In this document: piece after piece, positions 43,672 through 52,925 of the stretch
Numbering within the stretch: the first letter of the stretch is position 1
How the letters are laid out: each line of letters begins with the position of its first letter
DNA from: UBA7672 sp041398245
Lineage (GTDB): Bacteria > Pseudomonadota > Alphaproteobacteria > Caulobacterales > Hyphomonadaceae
Assembly (NCBI GenBank): GCA_041398245.1
Contig: JAWKVC010000008.1
Location: forward strand, 1 to 64,000
DNA: 64,000 nt
Reading direction: 5' to 3'
Translations under genes and position numbers: made by a program
The notes under the pieces: generated by a model
Database searches by the model: none
Seen by the model: only the letters and a program-made list of their open reading frames with translations
What the model was told of the DNA's origin: nothing

Positions 43672-45189
43672 TTGGAAGGTGTGCGCAAACGGCTGACAGT
43701 CGGGGCGATGTGGACCGCAGGCGGCCGCATCGTTGCGAACCTGTTGGGCCTTGTCAGCACGCTTGCCCTGGCGCGGCTTCTGACCCCGGCCGACTTCGGC
43801 CTCGTGGCCATCGCCACGGTCATCCTCGCCATCGTCGGCGCTGTCACCGAACTCTCGCTCAGCGCGGCGCTGATCCAGCACAAGAATCCCCAGCGCGACC
43901 ATTATGACACCGCCTGGACGCTAAACGTCCTGCGCGCGACGGCGATTGCCGTTCTGCTGATCGCAGCGGCCTGGCCCATCGCCGCAGGCTATAGCGATGA
44001 CCGGTTGATCGGAATCTTCTTCGCCCTTGGTCTCGGCGCGCTCATCAGCGGTCTCGTCAATCCCAAGCTTGTGGACTTCCGTCGCAAGCTTTCCTTCCAC
44101 CAGGAAATCCTCATCGAGCTGATCAACAAGACCGTCGGTCTTGTTGTCTCTGTGACCATCGCCCTCATCTTCCATACGTACTGGGCGCTGGTGGTCGGGA
44201 CGCTCGCCTCGCAGCTCACTGGCGTGATCATGTCCTACGCGCTTGCCCCGTATGCGCCGCGTGTCTCGCTGGCGCATTGGCGCAAGCTGTTCTCCTTCTC
44301 GGGCTGGATGGCGCTGAGTTCGGGCCTGAACGCGCTGAACTGGCGCGCCGACCAGCTCGCTCTTGGCGCAATGATGGGCAATGGTCCGCTCGGTCAATAC
44401 ACGGTGGGCGACAACCTCTCTTCGCTGCCCGTCCGGGAGTCGACGGCGCCGATCGCCAACGTCCTGTTCCCGGCCTTCGCGCGCTTGCAGGAAGACCCGG
44501 AACGGCTCGAACAGATGTTCCTCCGCTCCCAGCGCCTGCTCGTCGCCACGGCCCTGCCTGTCGGCGTCGGCTTCGCACTGATCGCGGGCCCGTTCATCGG
44601 CATGGTCCTCGGCCCGGCCTGGGCCTCGGCCGCGCTCGTCGCGCAGGTTCTCAGTACGGTTTTCGCTGCTCACGCCTTCTCGATGCCCGTGACGCCACTG
44701 GCCATGGGTCTTGGCCGCACGCGCGTCCTGTTTCTGCGCGACATTGCCAATATTGTCGTTCGCTACCCGCTGATCTTCGCCGGCCTGTTCATGGGCGGTC
44801 TGCCCGGTCTTCTGCTCGCGCGTTGCTTCAGCGGCGCGTTCGGGATCGCAATAGATATCTATCTGGCGCGGCATCTTGCTGGGATCAGCATGCGAACACA
44901 GCTCCTCTCCAGCTGGCGGGCCATCGCCGCCACGCTGGTCATGTCCGCCTGTGTCTGGTCGGTCGGCACGCTGAGCGCCGGCGGCTCGGAAATCGTGCGG
45001 CTGGCGGTGATGATCCTGGCCGGAGGTCTCAGCTATTTCGGCACAACCTTCGCCCTGTGGTGGGCGAGCGGCAAACCTCCCGGCCCCGAGCGCGAGGCCC
45101 TGGACATGCTGCAATTCGTGCGTCGCCGGGCGCAGGCCATCCAGCAGCGCTGGAACGTTTCCCAGCATCAGACGCGGCACGACATTTGA
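43672..45189 (+). CDS. MOP-superfamily polysaccharide flippase
   Basis: 505 residues, about 12 to 14 membrane helices. MWTAGGRIVANLLGLVSTLALARLLTPADFGL is the N-terminal signature of WzxC-type flippases (residues about 13-44), and the later loop NALNWRADQLALGAMMG fits the substrate-facing helix. It flips lipid-linked oligosaccharide to the periplasm. A TTG at 43672 with AGGAGA five bases upstream is the start. Its presence beside an ABC exporter is unusual. Confidence 0.85.
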   Translation: MEGVRKRLTVGAMWTAGGRIVANLLGLVSTLALARLLTPADFGLVAIATVILAIVGAVTELSLSAALIQHKNPQRDHYDTAWTLNVLRATAIAVLLIAAAWPIAAGYSDDRLIGIFFALGLGALISGLVNPKLVDFRRKLSFHQEILIELINKTVGLVVSVTIALIFHTYWALVVGTLASQLTGVIMSYALAPYAPRVSLAHWRKLFSFSGWMALSSGLNALNWRADQLALGAMMGNGPLGQYTVGDNLSSLPVRESTAPIANVLFPAFARLQEDPERLEQMFLRSQRLLVATALPVGVGFALIAGPFIGMVLGPAWASAALVAQVLSTVFAAHAFSMPVTPLAMGLGRTRVLFLRDIANIVVRYPLIFAGLFMGGLPGLLLARCFSGAFGIAIDIYLARHLAGISMRTQLLSSWRAIAATLVMSACVWSVGTLSAGGSEIVRLAVMILAGGLSYFGTTFALWWASGKPPGPEREALDMLQFVRRRAQAIQQRWNVSQHQTRHDI

Positions 45190-45201
45190 ACTGAATAGGC
45201 G

Positions 45202-45219
45202 AACGGGCGCGCTCGTTTT
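45202..45219 (+). terminator. Weak terminator-like hairpin
   Basis: AACGGG/CTCGTT with a four-base loop, then TT, is 13 bases after the flippase stop. The stem is short with a G-T pair. The remaining gap to 45311 shows nothing else. Confidence 0.25.
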
Positions 45220-45310
45220 CCCGATCGCCCCGAAATGTTCCTGGCCTGCCGAGATCGTTGCCGTCTCTGCGGGCTGAAACCGCACCGGGCGACGACGAGG
45301 GCGATTAACT

Positions 45311-46453
45311 ATGATTCCGATCATCAAACCGGTCATGGACGAGCGCGAGGCCGAAGCCGCCTCCCGCGTCATCCTCTCGGGCTGGATCACCCAGGGGCCC
45401 GAGGTTGCGGCCTTCGAGAAGGAATTCGCGGAATATGTCGGCGCCGAGCACGCGACGGCAGTTTCCAACTGCACCACGGGTCTTCACCTCGCCCTTCTCG
45501 TCGCTGGCGTAGGACCGGGCGATGAGGTGATCACAGTCTCCCATTCCTACATCGCGACAGCCAACGCGGTGCGCTATTGCGGCGCGGAGCCAGTCTTCAT
45601 CGATGTCGATCCCGCGACCCACAATATGGACCCGGCCCTGATCGAGGCGGCGATCACGCCCAAGACCAAGGCCATCCTGCTCGTCCACCAGATGGGCATG
45701 CCCGCTGACCTCCCGGCCATCGTCGCGATCGCGCGCAAGCACAACCTCAAGGTCGTCGAAGACGCCGCCTGCGCCGTCGGCGCGGAATATCTGTGGGATG
45801 GCAAGTGGGAAAAGGTCGGCCGCGTCCGTGGCGACGTCGCCGTGTTCTCCTTCCACCCGCGCAAGATCATGTCGACGGGCGATGGCGGCATGCTGACGAC
45901 ACCGCACGCCGACTGGAACAAACAGTTCAAGCTTCTGCGCCAGCACGGCATGTCGGTGCCTGACACCGTCCGCCACGGCTCCAACCAGGTGATCTTCGAG
46001 ACCCATCCGGTCCTGGGCTACAACTATCGCATGACGGACATCCAGGCCGCCGTCGGCCGCGAACAGCTGCGCCGCCTGCCCGGCATCGTCGCGCGCCGCC
46101 GCGAGATCGCCGACAAGTACCGCCAGCTCCTCGCGTCTGCGCAGTGGATCGGCGTGCCGCAGGAGCCGTCCTGGGCCCGCTCCAACTGGCAGTCCTTCGC
46201 CGTTCGCCTGCCGGATCATGCCGACCAGAAAGCCGTCATGCAGGCCATGCTCGATGCCGGCATCGCCACGCGCCGGGGCATCATGTGCTCCCACCGCGAA
46301 GACGGCTATCTCGACAGCCGCCACGCGCCGCTGCCGCATTCGGAAGGCTGCCAGGACCGCACGATCGTTCTGCCGCTCTACCCGCAGATGACCGACGCGG
46401 ACCTCGAACTCGTTGTCGCCACGCTCAAGAAGGCGACCGAGCCGAAGCAATGA
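45311..46453 (+). CDS. DegT/DnrJ/EryC1/StrS sugar aminotransferase (second)
   Basis: 380 residues. PLP lysine Lys185 in FSFHPRKIMSTGDGGM; SNCTTGLHLALL, HQMGMPADL and EDAACAVGAEY are family signatures. The His-Pro-Arg-Lys form resembles perosamine synthases and related 4-aminotransferases more than the WbpE type, so it probably makes a 4-amino sugar. The stop overlaps the ATG of the ABC permease (ATGA), so it is translationally linked to the exporter. Confidence 0.85.
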   Translation: MIPIIKPVMDEREAEAASRVILSGWITQGPEVAAFEKEFAEYVGAEHATAVSNCTTGLHLALLVAGVGPGDEVITVSHSYIATANAVRYCGAEPVFIDVDPATHNMDPALIEAAITPKTKAILLVHQMGMPADLPAIVAIARKHNLKVVEDAACAVGAEYLWDGKWEKVGRVRGDVAVFSFHPRKIMSTGDGGMLTTPHADWNKQFKLLRQHGMSVPDTVRHGSNQVIFETHPVLGYNYRMTDIQAAVGREQLRRLPGIVARRREIADKYRQLLASAQWIGVPQEPSWARSNWQSFAVRLPDHADQKAVMQAMLDAGIATRRGIMCSHREDGYLDSRHAPLPHSEGCQDRTIVLPLYPQMTDADLELVVATLKKATEPKQ

Positions 46454-47304
46454 GGGCCGCGGCCGGACAAGCCGCCGCCGTCAAGCGCCGGCAGGTGACC
46501 ATTCGCCCGAACCGGGGTCTCTTCGATCTCGATCTCGCCGGCGTCTGGGCCTACCGCGACCTGTGGTTGACGCTGGTGGTCCGCGATATCCAGGTGCTCT
46601 ACAAGCAGGCGGCCCTTGGCGCGGCCTGGGCGGTGATCCAGCCTGTGTTCGCGGCCGCGGTGTTCACCATCGTGTTCGGCGTCTTTGCGAAGATCCCGTC
46701 GGACGGCATCCCTTATCCGGTTTTTGCCTTTGCGGCCGTGCTGCCGTGGACCTACTTCTCCGAAGCGACGCGCCGCGCGGCCACCGGCCTCGTCGATGAC
46801 GCAGACCTTGTCCGCAAGGTCTATTTCCCGCGTCTGGTCATGCCGCTGGCCCGGATTGCCGCGCCGCTGCTTGATTTTGCGATCGCCTTCGCCGTCCTTC
46901 TGGTCGTGATGGCGTTCTACGGCGTCATGCCGTCTGTGAAGCTGCTGGCGATCATCCCCCTCATCCTGCTCACCGCTTTGCTCGCGCTGGCGATCAGCCT
47001 GTGGCTCGCCCCCGTCAATGTCCGCTATCGCGATGTGAAGCACACGGTTCCGTTCATGCTGCAAATCGGCATGTACGCTTCGCCCATCGTCTATCCGTTG
47101 AGTCAGGTGCCAGCGGAATGGAAGACGCTCTATTCGCTCAACCCCATGGTTGGCGTGATCGAGGGCTTCCGCTGGGCCGTCTTCGATCGCGGCGCGATGG
47201 ATGTGACTGCGCTCGGCGTCAGCCTCGCTGTGATCGGGGCTGCTCTGCTCGGCGGTCTGGTGTTCTTCCGGAGGATGGAGCGTTCGTTCGCGGACGTGAT
47301 CTGA
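46450..47304 (+). CDS. wzm: ABC polysaccharide exporter, permease (Wzm/KpsM-like)
   Basis: 284 residues from ATG 46450. Six membrane helices of the ABC-2 type; the N-terminus DLWLTLVVRDIQVLYKQAALGAAWAVIQP matches O-antigen and capsule exporters (residues about 37-65), and LYSLNPMVGVIEGFRWAVF is the usual C-terminal motif. It exports an undecaprenyl- or lipid-linked glycan with the ATPase encoded two bases downstream. Confidence 0.88.
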   Translation: MRAAAGQAAAVKRRQVTIRPNRGLFDLDLAGVWAYRDLWLTLVVRDIQVLYKQAALGAAWAVIQPVFAAAVFTIVFGVFAKIPSDGIPYPVFAFAAVLPWTYFSEATRRAATGLVDDADLVRKVYFPRLVMPLARIAAPLLDFAIAFAVLLVVMAFYGVMPSVKLLAIIPLILLTALLALAISLWLAPVNVRYRDVKHTVPFMLQIGMYASPIVYPLSQVPAEWKTLYSLNPMVGVIEGFRWAVFDRGAMDVTALGVSLAVIGAALLGGLVFFRRMERSFADVI

Positions 47305-47305
47305 C

Positions 47306-48571
47306 ATGAACCAGGAAGAACTCGCCATCAGCGCAAGGGGACTGGGCAAGCGTTACCGCCGCCAGACCCGCACGCGCCATGACAGTCTCCGCGATCTGAT
47401 TGCCGATGGCGTAGGTTCGCTGCTCGGCAGCCGTGGACAGAAAGACGCCCAGACGTTCTGGGCGTTGCGCAACGCTTCCTTCGATGTCCGGCGCGGCGAG
47501 AATGTCGGCATTATCGGCCTTAACGGCGCCGGCAAGTCCACGCTCCTGAAGCTGCTGTCGCGGATCACGATGCCGACAGCCGGTGAAGCCAGGATCAGCG
47601 GCCGCATCGGCGCGCTCCTCGAAGTCGGCACCGGCTTTCACCAGGAACTGACGGGCCGCGAGAATACCTTCCTCTATGGCGCGATCCTCGGCATGACCCG
47701 CCGGGAAGTCGAGCAGAAGTACGACGCCATCGTCGACTTCGCGGGGATCGCCGAGTTCATGGATACGCCGGTCAAACGCTACTCCTCCGGAATGTATGTC
47801 CGTCTGGCCTTTTCGGTCGCGGCGCACCTCGAGCCCGACATTCTTCTGCTCGACGAAGTGCTCGCCGTCGGGGACTTCTCCTTCCAGCGCAAATGCATGG
47901 ACTTCGCCCGCTCGCTCGAAAGGAAGGGATCAACCATCCTTTTTGTCTCGCACAACATGTTCTCGATCAAGACGATGTGCGAGCGCGTGATCTATCTGCG
48001 CAAGGGTGAGATCGTCTATGACGGCCCGATCGACGAAGGCCTGCGGCTCTACCAGAACGACAGCCGCCTGCAGCCGGCGCCCTGGTTCATTGACGACGGC
48101 GTTACCGGCGCAATCACGGTGACGGACGTGAAGATCATGGACGACCAGGGCCGGGAAACCGGCATGTTCGAGTACGGCCAGCGCATGCGCGTTCGCTGTG
48201 AATACGAAACCACGCGCGAGATCCTGCAGCCGGACTTCCGCATCGGCATCAACCGCACGGACGACGTCCACTGTGCGTCCTTCTCCACGCGAGCAGACCA
48301 GATCGATATTCCGTCCATCAACGGCAGGGGCGTCATCGAGTTGCGCACGCCGCCTATCTCGCTGGTGTCGGATCTTTACAGTCTCACAGTAGTTGTGCGC
48401 GAGAAGGACTATGGCCGGGTGATGTGTGCGCAGATCGGCGGCCATTTTAACGTTCGCCATCCGGTCTTCGCGGCCAACGCCTTTGGCGTCTACCACGAGG
48501 CCGGCCAGTGGATCGTTCCGAACATGGCCGCAACTCCCGCGCGGCAATCAGGCCATGGAGGCCAGGCATGA
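47306..48571 (+). CDS. wzt: ABC polysaccharide exporter, ATPase with C-terminal glycan-binding domain (Wzt-like)
   Basis: 421 residues. The ABC domain has Walker A GLNGAGKST (71-79), signature YSSGMYVRLAF and Walker B DILLLDEVLAVGD, with the switch His in FVSHNMFS. A C-terminal domain (about 265-400) is rich in beta strands, as in Wzt proteins that bind the capped end of the O-polysaccharide before export. This suggests chain-length control by terminal modification. The stop overlaps the next ATG (ATGA). Confidence 0.88.
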   Translation: MNQEELAISARGLGKRYRRQTRTRHDSLRDLIADGVGSLLGSRGQKDAQTFWALRNASFDVRRGENVGIIGLNGAGKSTLLKLLSRITMPTAGEARISGRIGALLEVGTGFHQELTGRENTFLYGAILGMTRREVEQKYDAIVDFAGIAEFMDTPVKRYSSGMYVRLAFSVAAHLEPDILLLDEVLAVGDFSFQRKCMDFARSLERKGSTILFVSHNMFSIKTMCERVIYLRKGEIVYDGPIDEGLRLYQNDSRLQPAPWFIDDGVTGAITVTDVKIMDDQGRETGMFEYGQRMRVRCEYETTREILQPDFRIGINRTDDVHCASFSTRADQIDIPSINGRGVIELRTPPISLVSDLYSLTVVVREKDYGRVMCAQIGGHFNVRHPVFAANAFGVYHEAGQWIVPNMAATPARQSGHGGQA

Positions 48572-49641
48572 GCTCGGTTGATGTCGTCATCCCCTGCTAC
48601 AACTATGCGAACTATCTGCCTTTCTCCGTTGGCAGCGTCACATCGCAGCGCGATGTCGACGTGCGCATCCTCATCATCGACGACCAGTCGCCCGACAACA
48701 CGCCCGAAGTGGCGGCTCGCCTGTGCGCCGCCGACAGCCGGGTCAACTATCTGCGCAACGAACGCAATCTCGGTCTCATCGGCACGGCGAACGCAGGCGT
48801 GATGAATTGGGCCAGCGCGGATTATGTCGTGCTGCTCTCGGCCGACGATGCGCTGACCCCCGGGGCCCTGGCTCGCGCCACACAGGTGCTCGACGCCAAC
48901 CCGGACATGAGCATGGCCTATGGCCAGTGCCTTTTAATGAACGATGCGCGCGAGCCCGAACTTCCCGCCGACGTCATCGATCCGACGTGGCGTGCGATTG
49001 ACTCGAAACGCTTCCTTCGTCGTAATTTCGAATACGGCAACCCGACGCCATCGCCGTCCGTGATCGTCCGCACGGCAATCCAGCACAAGGTCGGCGGCTA
49101 CGATCCGCGCTTCCGCCACACCAGCGACATGGACATGTGGATGCGCTGCGCCGTCCACGGCCCGGTCGGCGTCATCCACGAACCCGGCGCTTTCTACCGC
49201 CTGCACGCCTCCAACATGAGCGGCGAGTTCAACAACCAGGCGATGCGCGACCGGCAGGAAGTGATCGACACCTGCGAGGCGTTCGTCGAGCGCTTCGGCA
49301 GAGACTTTCCGGAGACGCGCGACTGGCTCATCGATCTTAAGCGTCGCTTTGCCGACGAGGCCTTCTGGCTGAGCGGCCGCGCTCTGGAATACGGCAATAT
49401 GGAGCTTCTTGCCGCACGCCTCGCCTTCGCGAAGAAACACCACCCGGCGCCCTGGCTGTCCCATGCCGCCTGGCGTTTCCGCCTCAAGCGCCTGCTCGGC
49501 GGCGCGCTGACCCGCACGCTGAAGGGCGGACCAGATAACACGAACTCCCCCGTCGACAGCTCCACCGTCGAGGCCGGCGCCGAAGCCACCGCCTACCGCG
49601 AGCAGCGCGGCACGGTCGGCTGGTGGCCCGAGGCTGCCTGA
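48568..49641 (+). CDS. Family 2 glycosyltransferase
   Basis: 357 residues from ATG 48568. GT-A fold: VDVVIPCYNYANYLPFSVGS at the N-terminus, IIDDQSPDNT near residue 37, and the DxD-type VLLSADDAL near residue 90; the acceptor region has FRHTSDMDMWMRCA. It transfers a sugar to the growing glycan in the cytoplasm. A C-terminal tail of about 50 residues is Ala/Thr-rich. Confidence 0.85.
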   Translation: MSSVDVVIPCYNYANYLPFSVGSVTSQRDVDVRILIIDDQSPDNTPEVAARLCAADSRVNYLRNERNLGLIGTANAGVMNWASADYVVLLSADDALTPGALARATQVLDANPDMSMAYGQCLLMNDAREPELPADVIDPTWRAIDSKRFLRRNFEYGNPTPSPSVIVRTAIQHKVGGYDPRFRHTSDMDMWMRCAVHGPVGVIHEPGAFYRLHASNMSGEFNNQAMRDRQEVIDTCEAFVERFGRDFPETRDWLIDLKRRFADEAFWLSGRALEYGNMELLAARLAFAKKHHPAPWLSHAAWRFRLKRLLGGALTRTLKGGPDNTNSPVDSSTVEAGAEATAYREQRGTVGWWPEAA

Positions 49642-49643
49642 GG

Positions 49644-51302
49644 ATGAAGACGATGACCGCCATGCCCGACCTGAAACCCGCTCCGGCTCCCACCGATGAT
49701 CCCGGCGCAGCCGCCTGGCTCGCGGACGCGCAGCAAAAATTTGCTGAGTACGAAACCGCCCTGCATCGCGCCGAGACCTTCCACGCCCGCGGAAATTTCG
49801 ACGCCGCCGCAGCCCATGCCGGTCTGGCGGCACACCTGGCCGTGCGCCCGCATGCCGGCTTCTACGCCAGCCCGCGTCTTGAGCGCATGCTGGTCGACAT
49901 CGGCCGCCGCACCGCCCGGGACACAGGCTGGCGCCGTCCGGCCGGTCCACGCACGTTCAACAGGATTCTCCACGTCGCCAGCCAGGTCTCCGCCGTCGGG
50001 GGCCTCACCAACATGCTGGGCCACTGGATCCGCGCCGACAGCACCCGCACTCATTCCGTCGCATTCACGCAGCATCGCGGCGGCATTCCGGAAGGCCTGC
50101 GTAGTGCGGTTGTCGAGAGCGGCGGAAATGTCCACTTCATCAACCGCAAGCCCGGCGCGCTTGTCGCCTGGGCCCGCGCCCTGCGCGAGCTTTCGCAAGG
50201 CTTTGACGCCGTCGTCCTCCACATCTTCAGCCAGGATCCCATAGCGCTGATGGCGTTCGCCGAGCCGGAGAAGAACCCGCCGGTGCTCTTCCTGAACCAC
50301 GGCGACCATCTGATGTGGCTCGGGGTCTCGATCAGCGACGTGGTGATCAACCTGCGCGATGCGGCCACCGATCTGTCCATTACGCGCCGCGGCGTCGAAC
50401 CGCGCCGCAATGTCATGGCTCCGACCATTGTCGCGCCCGCCACGCGCACGCGTTCGCGGGCCGAAGCCAAGCGTCAGCTCGGCCTGCCGGACGATTCGAT
50501 CTTCATGTTCTCCGTCGCCCGCGCCATCAAATACCGCAGCGTGAATGGCGTCTCCTTCGCCGACCCGCATGTCGAGCTCCTGAAGCGCCACCCCAAAGCC
50601 CTGCTCTGGGTGCTCGGCGCGGGGGACCCCGAGGACTGGCGCGCCGCAAGCGTGGCGGTTGACGGCCGAATCCGTCCGATGCCGGAATCGCCCGACACAA
50701 AACTCTATTTCGAAGCCGCCGACATCTATGTCGACAGCTTCCCCTTCGTGTCTTCGACCTCGATGATGGAAGCCGCCGGTCTCGGCACGCCGATGGTCTC
50801 GCGTTTCTACGGAGCCAGGGAAGGCCGTATCTTCGCGATCAATCACCCTGGCATCGACAAGCCGACGCTGCACGGTTCGACGGAAGCCGAATACGTCGCC
50901 CAGCTTGAACGCCTGATCACCGATCCGGCCCTGCGTGAGGCCAAGGGCAAGGAAGGCCGCGACAGCGTGCTGTTCTATCACACGCCGCCGAGCTGGATGC
51001 AGTTCATCGAGAATGCCTACGCCACCGCCGCCGCGCTCCCACCGGTTGATCCGACCGGGGTGTTCAAGGCCGACGCCGTCGAGACGTTCAGCCATGGCGA
51101 GCCCGACTGGCGCATGTACGACGTCTTCGGCGTCGACAGGTCGACCGACCTTCTCAAGGCCTACGCGCCGCTGATGCCGATTCCCGAGCGTCTGGCGTTC
51201 CTGCGCCAGTTGAAAGCGGATGGCGTTGCGATGTCGCTCGGCGAGGGCATTCGGCTTATGATCCCCGAATGGATCGTCCGCCGGCTGAAGGACCGCGCCT
51301 AG
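49644..51302 (+). CDS. GT-B-type glycosyltransferase-like protein
   Basis: 552 residues. A helical N-terminal part (about 1-90, with a possible coiled coil AEYETALHRAETFHARG) precedes a GT-B fold. The C-terminal half has the donor-site features of GT4-like enzymes: FSVARAIKYRS, LWVLGAGDPEDW, LYFEAADIYVDSFPFVSSTSMMEAAGLGTPMVSR (residues about 355-390). The extra N-terminal region is unusual for the family. It starts two bases after the upstream stop; the start might be ATG 49653. It ends 19 bases before the convergent FabH-like gene. Confidence 0.75.
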   Translation: MKTMTAMPDLKPAPAPTDDPGAAAWLADAQQKFAEYETALHRAETFHARGNFDAAAAHAGLAAHLAVRPHAGFYASPRLERMLVDIGRRTARDTGWRRPAGPRTFNRILHVASQVSAVGGLTNMLGHWIRADSTRTHSVAFTQHRGGIPEGLRSAVVESGGNVHFINRKPGALVAWARALRELSQGFDAVVLHIFSQDPIALMAFAEPEKNPPVLFLNHGDHLMWLGVSISDVVINLRDAATDLSITRRGVEPRRNVMAPTIVAPATRTRSRAEAKRQLGLPDDSIFMFSVARAIKYRSVNGVSFADPHVELLKRHPKALLWVLGAGDPEDWRAASVAVDGRIRPMPESPDTKLYFEAADIYVDSFPFVSSTSMMEAAGLGTPMVSRFYGAREGRIFAINHPGIDKPTLHGSTEAEYVAQLERLITDPALREAKGKEGRDSVLFYHTPPSWMQFIENAYATAAALPPVDPTGVFKADAVETFSHGEPDWRMYDVFGVDRSTDLLKAYAPLMPIPERLAFLRQLKADGVAMSLGEGIRLMIPEWIVRRLKDRA

Positions 51303-51321
51303 ACCTGGCTTGTTTCGAGTT

Positions 51322-52443
51322 TCAGCCGGTCTTCTCGACGAACACCGTGCCCGCTGAATAGCCGGCTCCGAAGGAGCAGATCAGCCCCTTCTCGCCCGGC
51401 TTGAAGTCGGCGGAATGTTTGTGGAAGGCGATGATCGATCCCGCCGACGACGTGTTCGCGTACGTGTCCAGAACGGTCGGGCTTTCGTCCTCGCTTGCTT
51501 CGTGGCCCAGCACGCGCTCGGCGATCAGGCGGTTCATGCCGGCATTGGCCTGGTGCAGCCACATGCGGCGCAGTTCGCTGGCGCCGATTCCCAGCCGGTC
51601 CATCTCGCCGAGGATCATCTGCGAGACCATCGGCACCACTTCCTTGAACACCTTGCGGCCTTCCTGCACGAACAGTTTGTCCGTCTTGCCGACGCCTTCC
51701 GGATCGCCACGGTTCAGGAAGCCGAAATTGTTGCGGATATTGTTCGAGAACTGCGTCTTGAGATGCGTACCGAGAATGTTCCAATGATCCTTCGGCGCAA
51801 CCTCCTCCGCCTCGATCAGCACAGCGGTTGCGACGTCGCCGAAAATGAAGTGGCTGTCGCGGTCGGTGAAGTTGAGGTGGCCCGAGCAGATTTCCGGGTT
51901 CACCATCAGAACAGTCTTCGCGTGGCCCGCGCGCACGAAATCCGCGCCGGTCTGGATGCCAAACGTCGCCGAAGAGCACGCGACATTCATGTCGAAGGCG
52001 AAGCCGGGCGAACCGATCGCATCCTGCACCTCGATCGCCATCGCCGGATAGGCCCGCTGCATGTTGGAAGCGGCGCAGATCACCGCGTCCACCTGCTTGC
52101 CTTCCTTGCCCGCCTTCGCCAGCGCTTCCTTCGCCGCCGTCACGGCGATCTCGGCGAGGATCGAGACCTGCTCGTTCGGTCGCTCGGGAATGTTCGGGAC
52201 CATCCGGTTGATGTCGAGCACCCCGGCCTTGTCGACGACGTAGCGCGCCTTGATGCCCGAGGCTTTCTCGATGAACTCGACCGAGGAATGCGATTTGGCC
52301 GGAACGCGCCCCGCCTCGATGTCGGCTGCGTGTTCGGTGTTCCACTTATCGACCCAGGCGTTGAAGCTGGCCACCAGTTCGGCATTGGAGATCGAATGCG
52401 GCGGCGTATAGAGACCTGTGGCCGAAATCACGGGACGCGACAT
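51322..52443 (-). CDS. FabH-like 3-oxoacyl-ACP synthase III
   Basis: 373 residues, longer than E. coli FabH (317). The catalytic triad is complete: Cys156 in NVACSSATFGI, His297 in WLHQANAGMN and Asn330 in DTYANTSSAGS. It may condense an acyl-CoA with malonyl-ACP or make a specialised acyl chain for lipid or surface use. The extra N-terminal segment (about residues 25-60) is not in the classic enzyme. It is divergent from the DUF2185 gene; the 122-base gap holds no clear element. Confidence 0.85.
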   Translation of the reverse strand: MSRPVISATGLYTPPHSISNAELVASFNAWVDKWNTEHAADIEAGRVPAKSHSSVEFIEKASGIKARYVVDKAGVLDINRMVPNIPERPNEQVSILAEIAVTAAKEALAKAGKEGKQVDAVICAASNMQRAYPAMAIEVQDAIGSPGFAFDMNVACSSATFGIQTGADFVRAGHAKTVLMVNPEICSGHLNFTDRDSHFIFGDVATAVLIEAEEVAPKDHWNILGTHLKTQFSNNIRNNFGFLNRGDPEGVGKTDKLFVQEGRKVFKEVVPMVSQMILGEMDRLGIGASELRRMWLHQANAGMNRLIAERVLGHEASEDESPTVLDTYANTSSAGSIIAFHKHSADFKPGEKGLICSFGAGYSAGTVFVEKTG

Positions 52444-52565
52444 GAAACACCTCAGTTGTGAGGGCGAAGGTTTAGACCCCTCCTCCGATACCGTCGAGTA
52501 GGGATGTGTTACGCTGCGGCGCCAGAAGCGTCTTCGCAGCGAATCGCGGAAGGAAAGCCAGTCCG

Positions 52566-52925
52566 ATGGCCAAGAAATTGCGGCTGAAGGCCGATCAGAT
52601 CGAGCCCCTGGCCACCGGCCATGGCGTCTGCATTGCGACCGACATGATCACCTGCAAGGGCCGCCCCGTCGGCTTCATGTACCGCGGCGCGCCGGACAAT
52701 GAGCATGACAGCGGCTGGCGCTTCATGGCCGGCGTAGAGGATCAGGACTACATGGACGATCCCGACAATCACGGCATCTATGATGTGAACACGATCGCCA
52801 ACTGTGATCCGACGATCATTCCGTTGCTTGATTCGCCAGAGGGCAGCGTGTTCGAGCGCACGCCCGGGGCGAAGAATTTCCGGCCCGTCACCGACTGGCA
52901 GCCGTCCGACGACTCCGAAAACTAG
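52566..52925 (+). CDS. DUF2185 family protein
   Basis: 119 residues from ATG 52566. The DUF2185 pattern is clear: VCIATDMITCKGRPVGFMYR, DSGWRFMAGVEDQDYMDDPDN and NTIANCDPTIIPLLD, three adjacent segments. Relatives of this domain are found as immunity proteins in toxin systems and as stand-alone proteins; no toxin gene is nearby. The stop interlocks with that of the convergent gene at the shared CTAG. Confidence 0.8.
   Translation: MAKKLRLKADQIEPLATGHGVCIATDMITCKGRPVGFMYRGAPDNEHDSGWRFMAGVEDQDYMDDPDNHGIYDVNTIANCDPTIIPLLDSPEGSVFERTPGAKNFRPVTDWQPSDDSEN

Noticed and set aside
52566..52925. Immunity protein of a polymorphic toxin system
   Set aside because: DUF2185 domains can be immunity proteins, but no toxin, secretion or repeat-rich gene is nearby.
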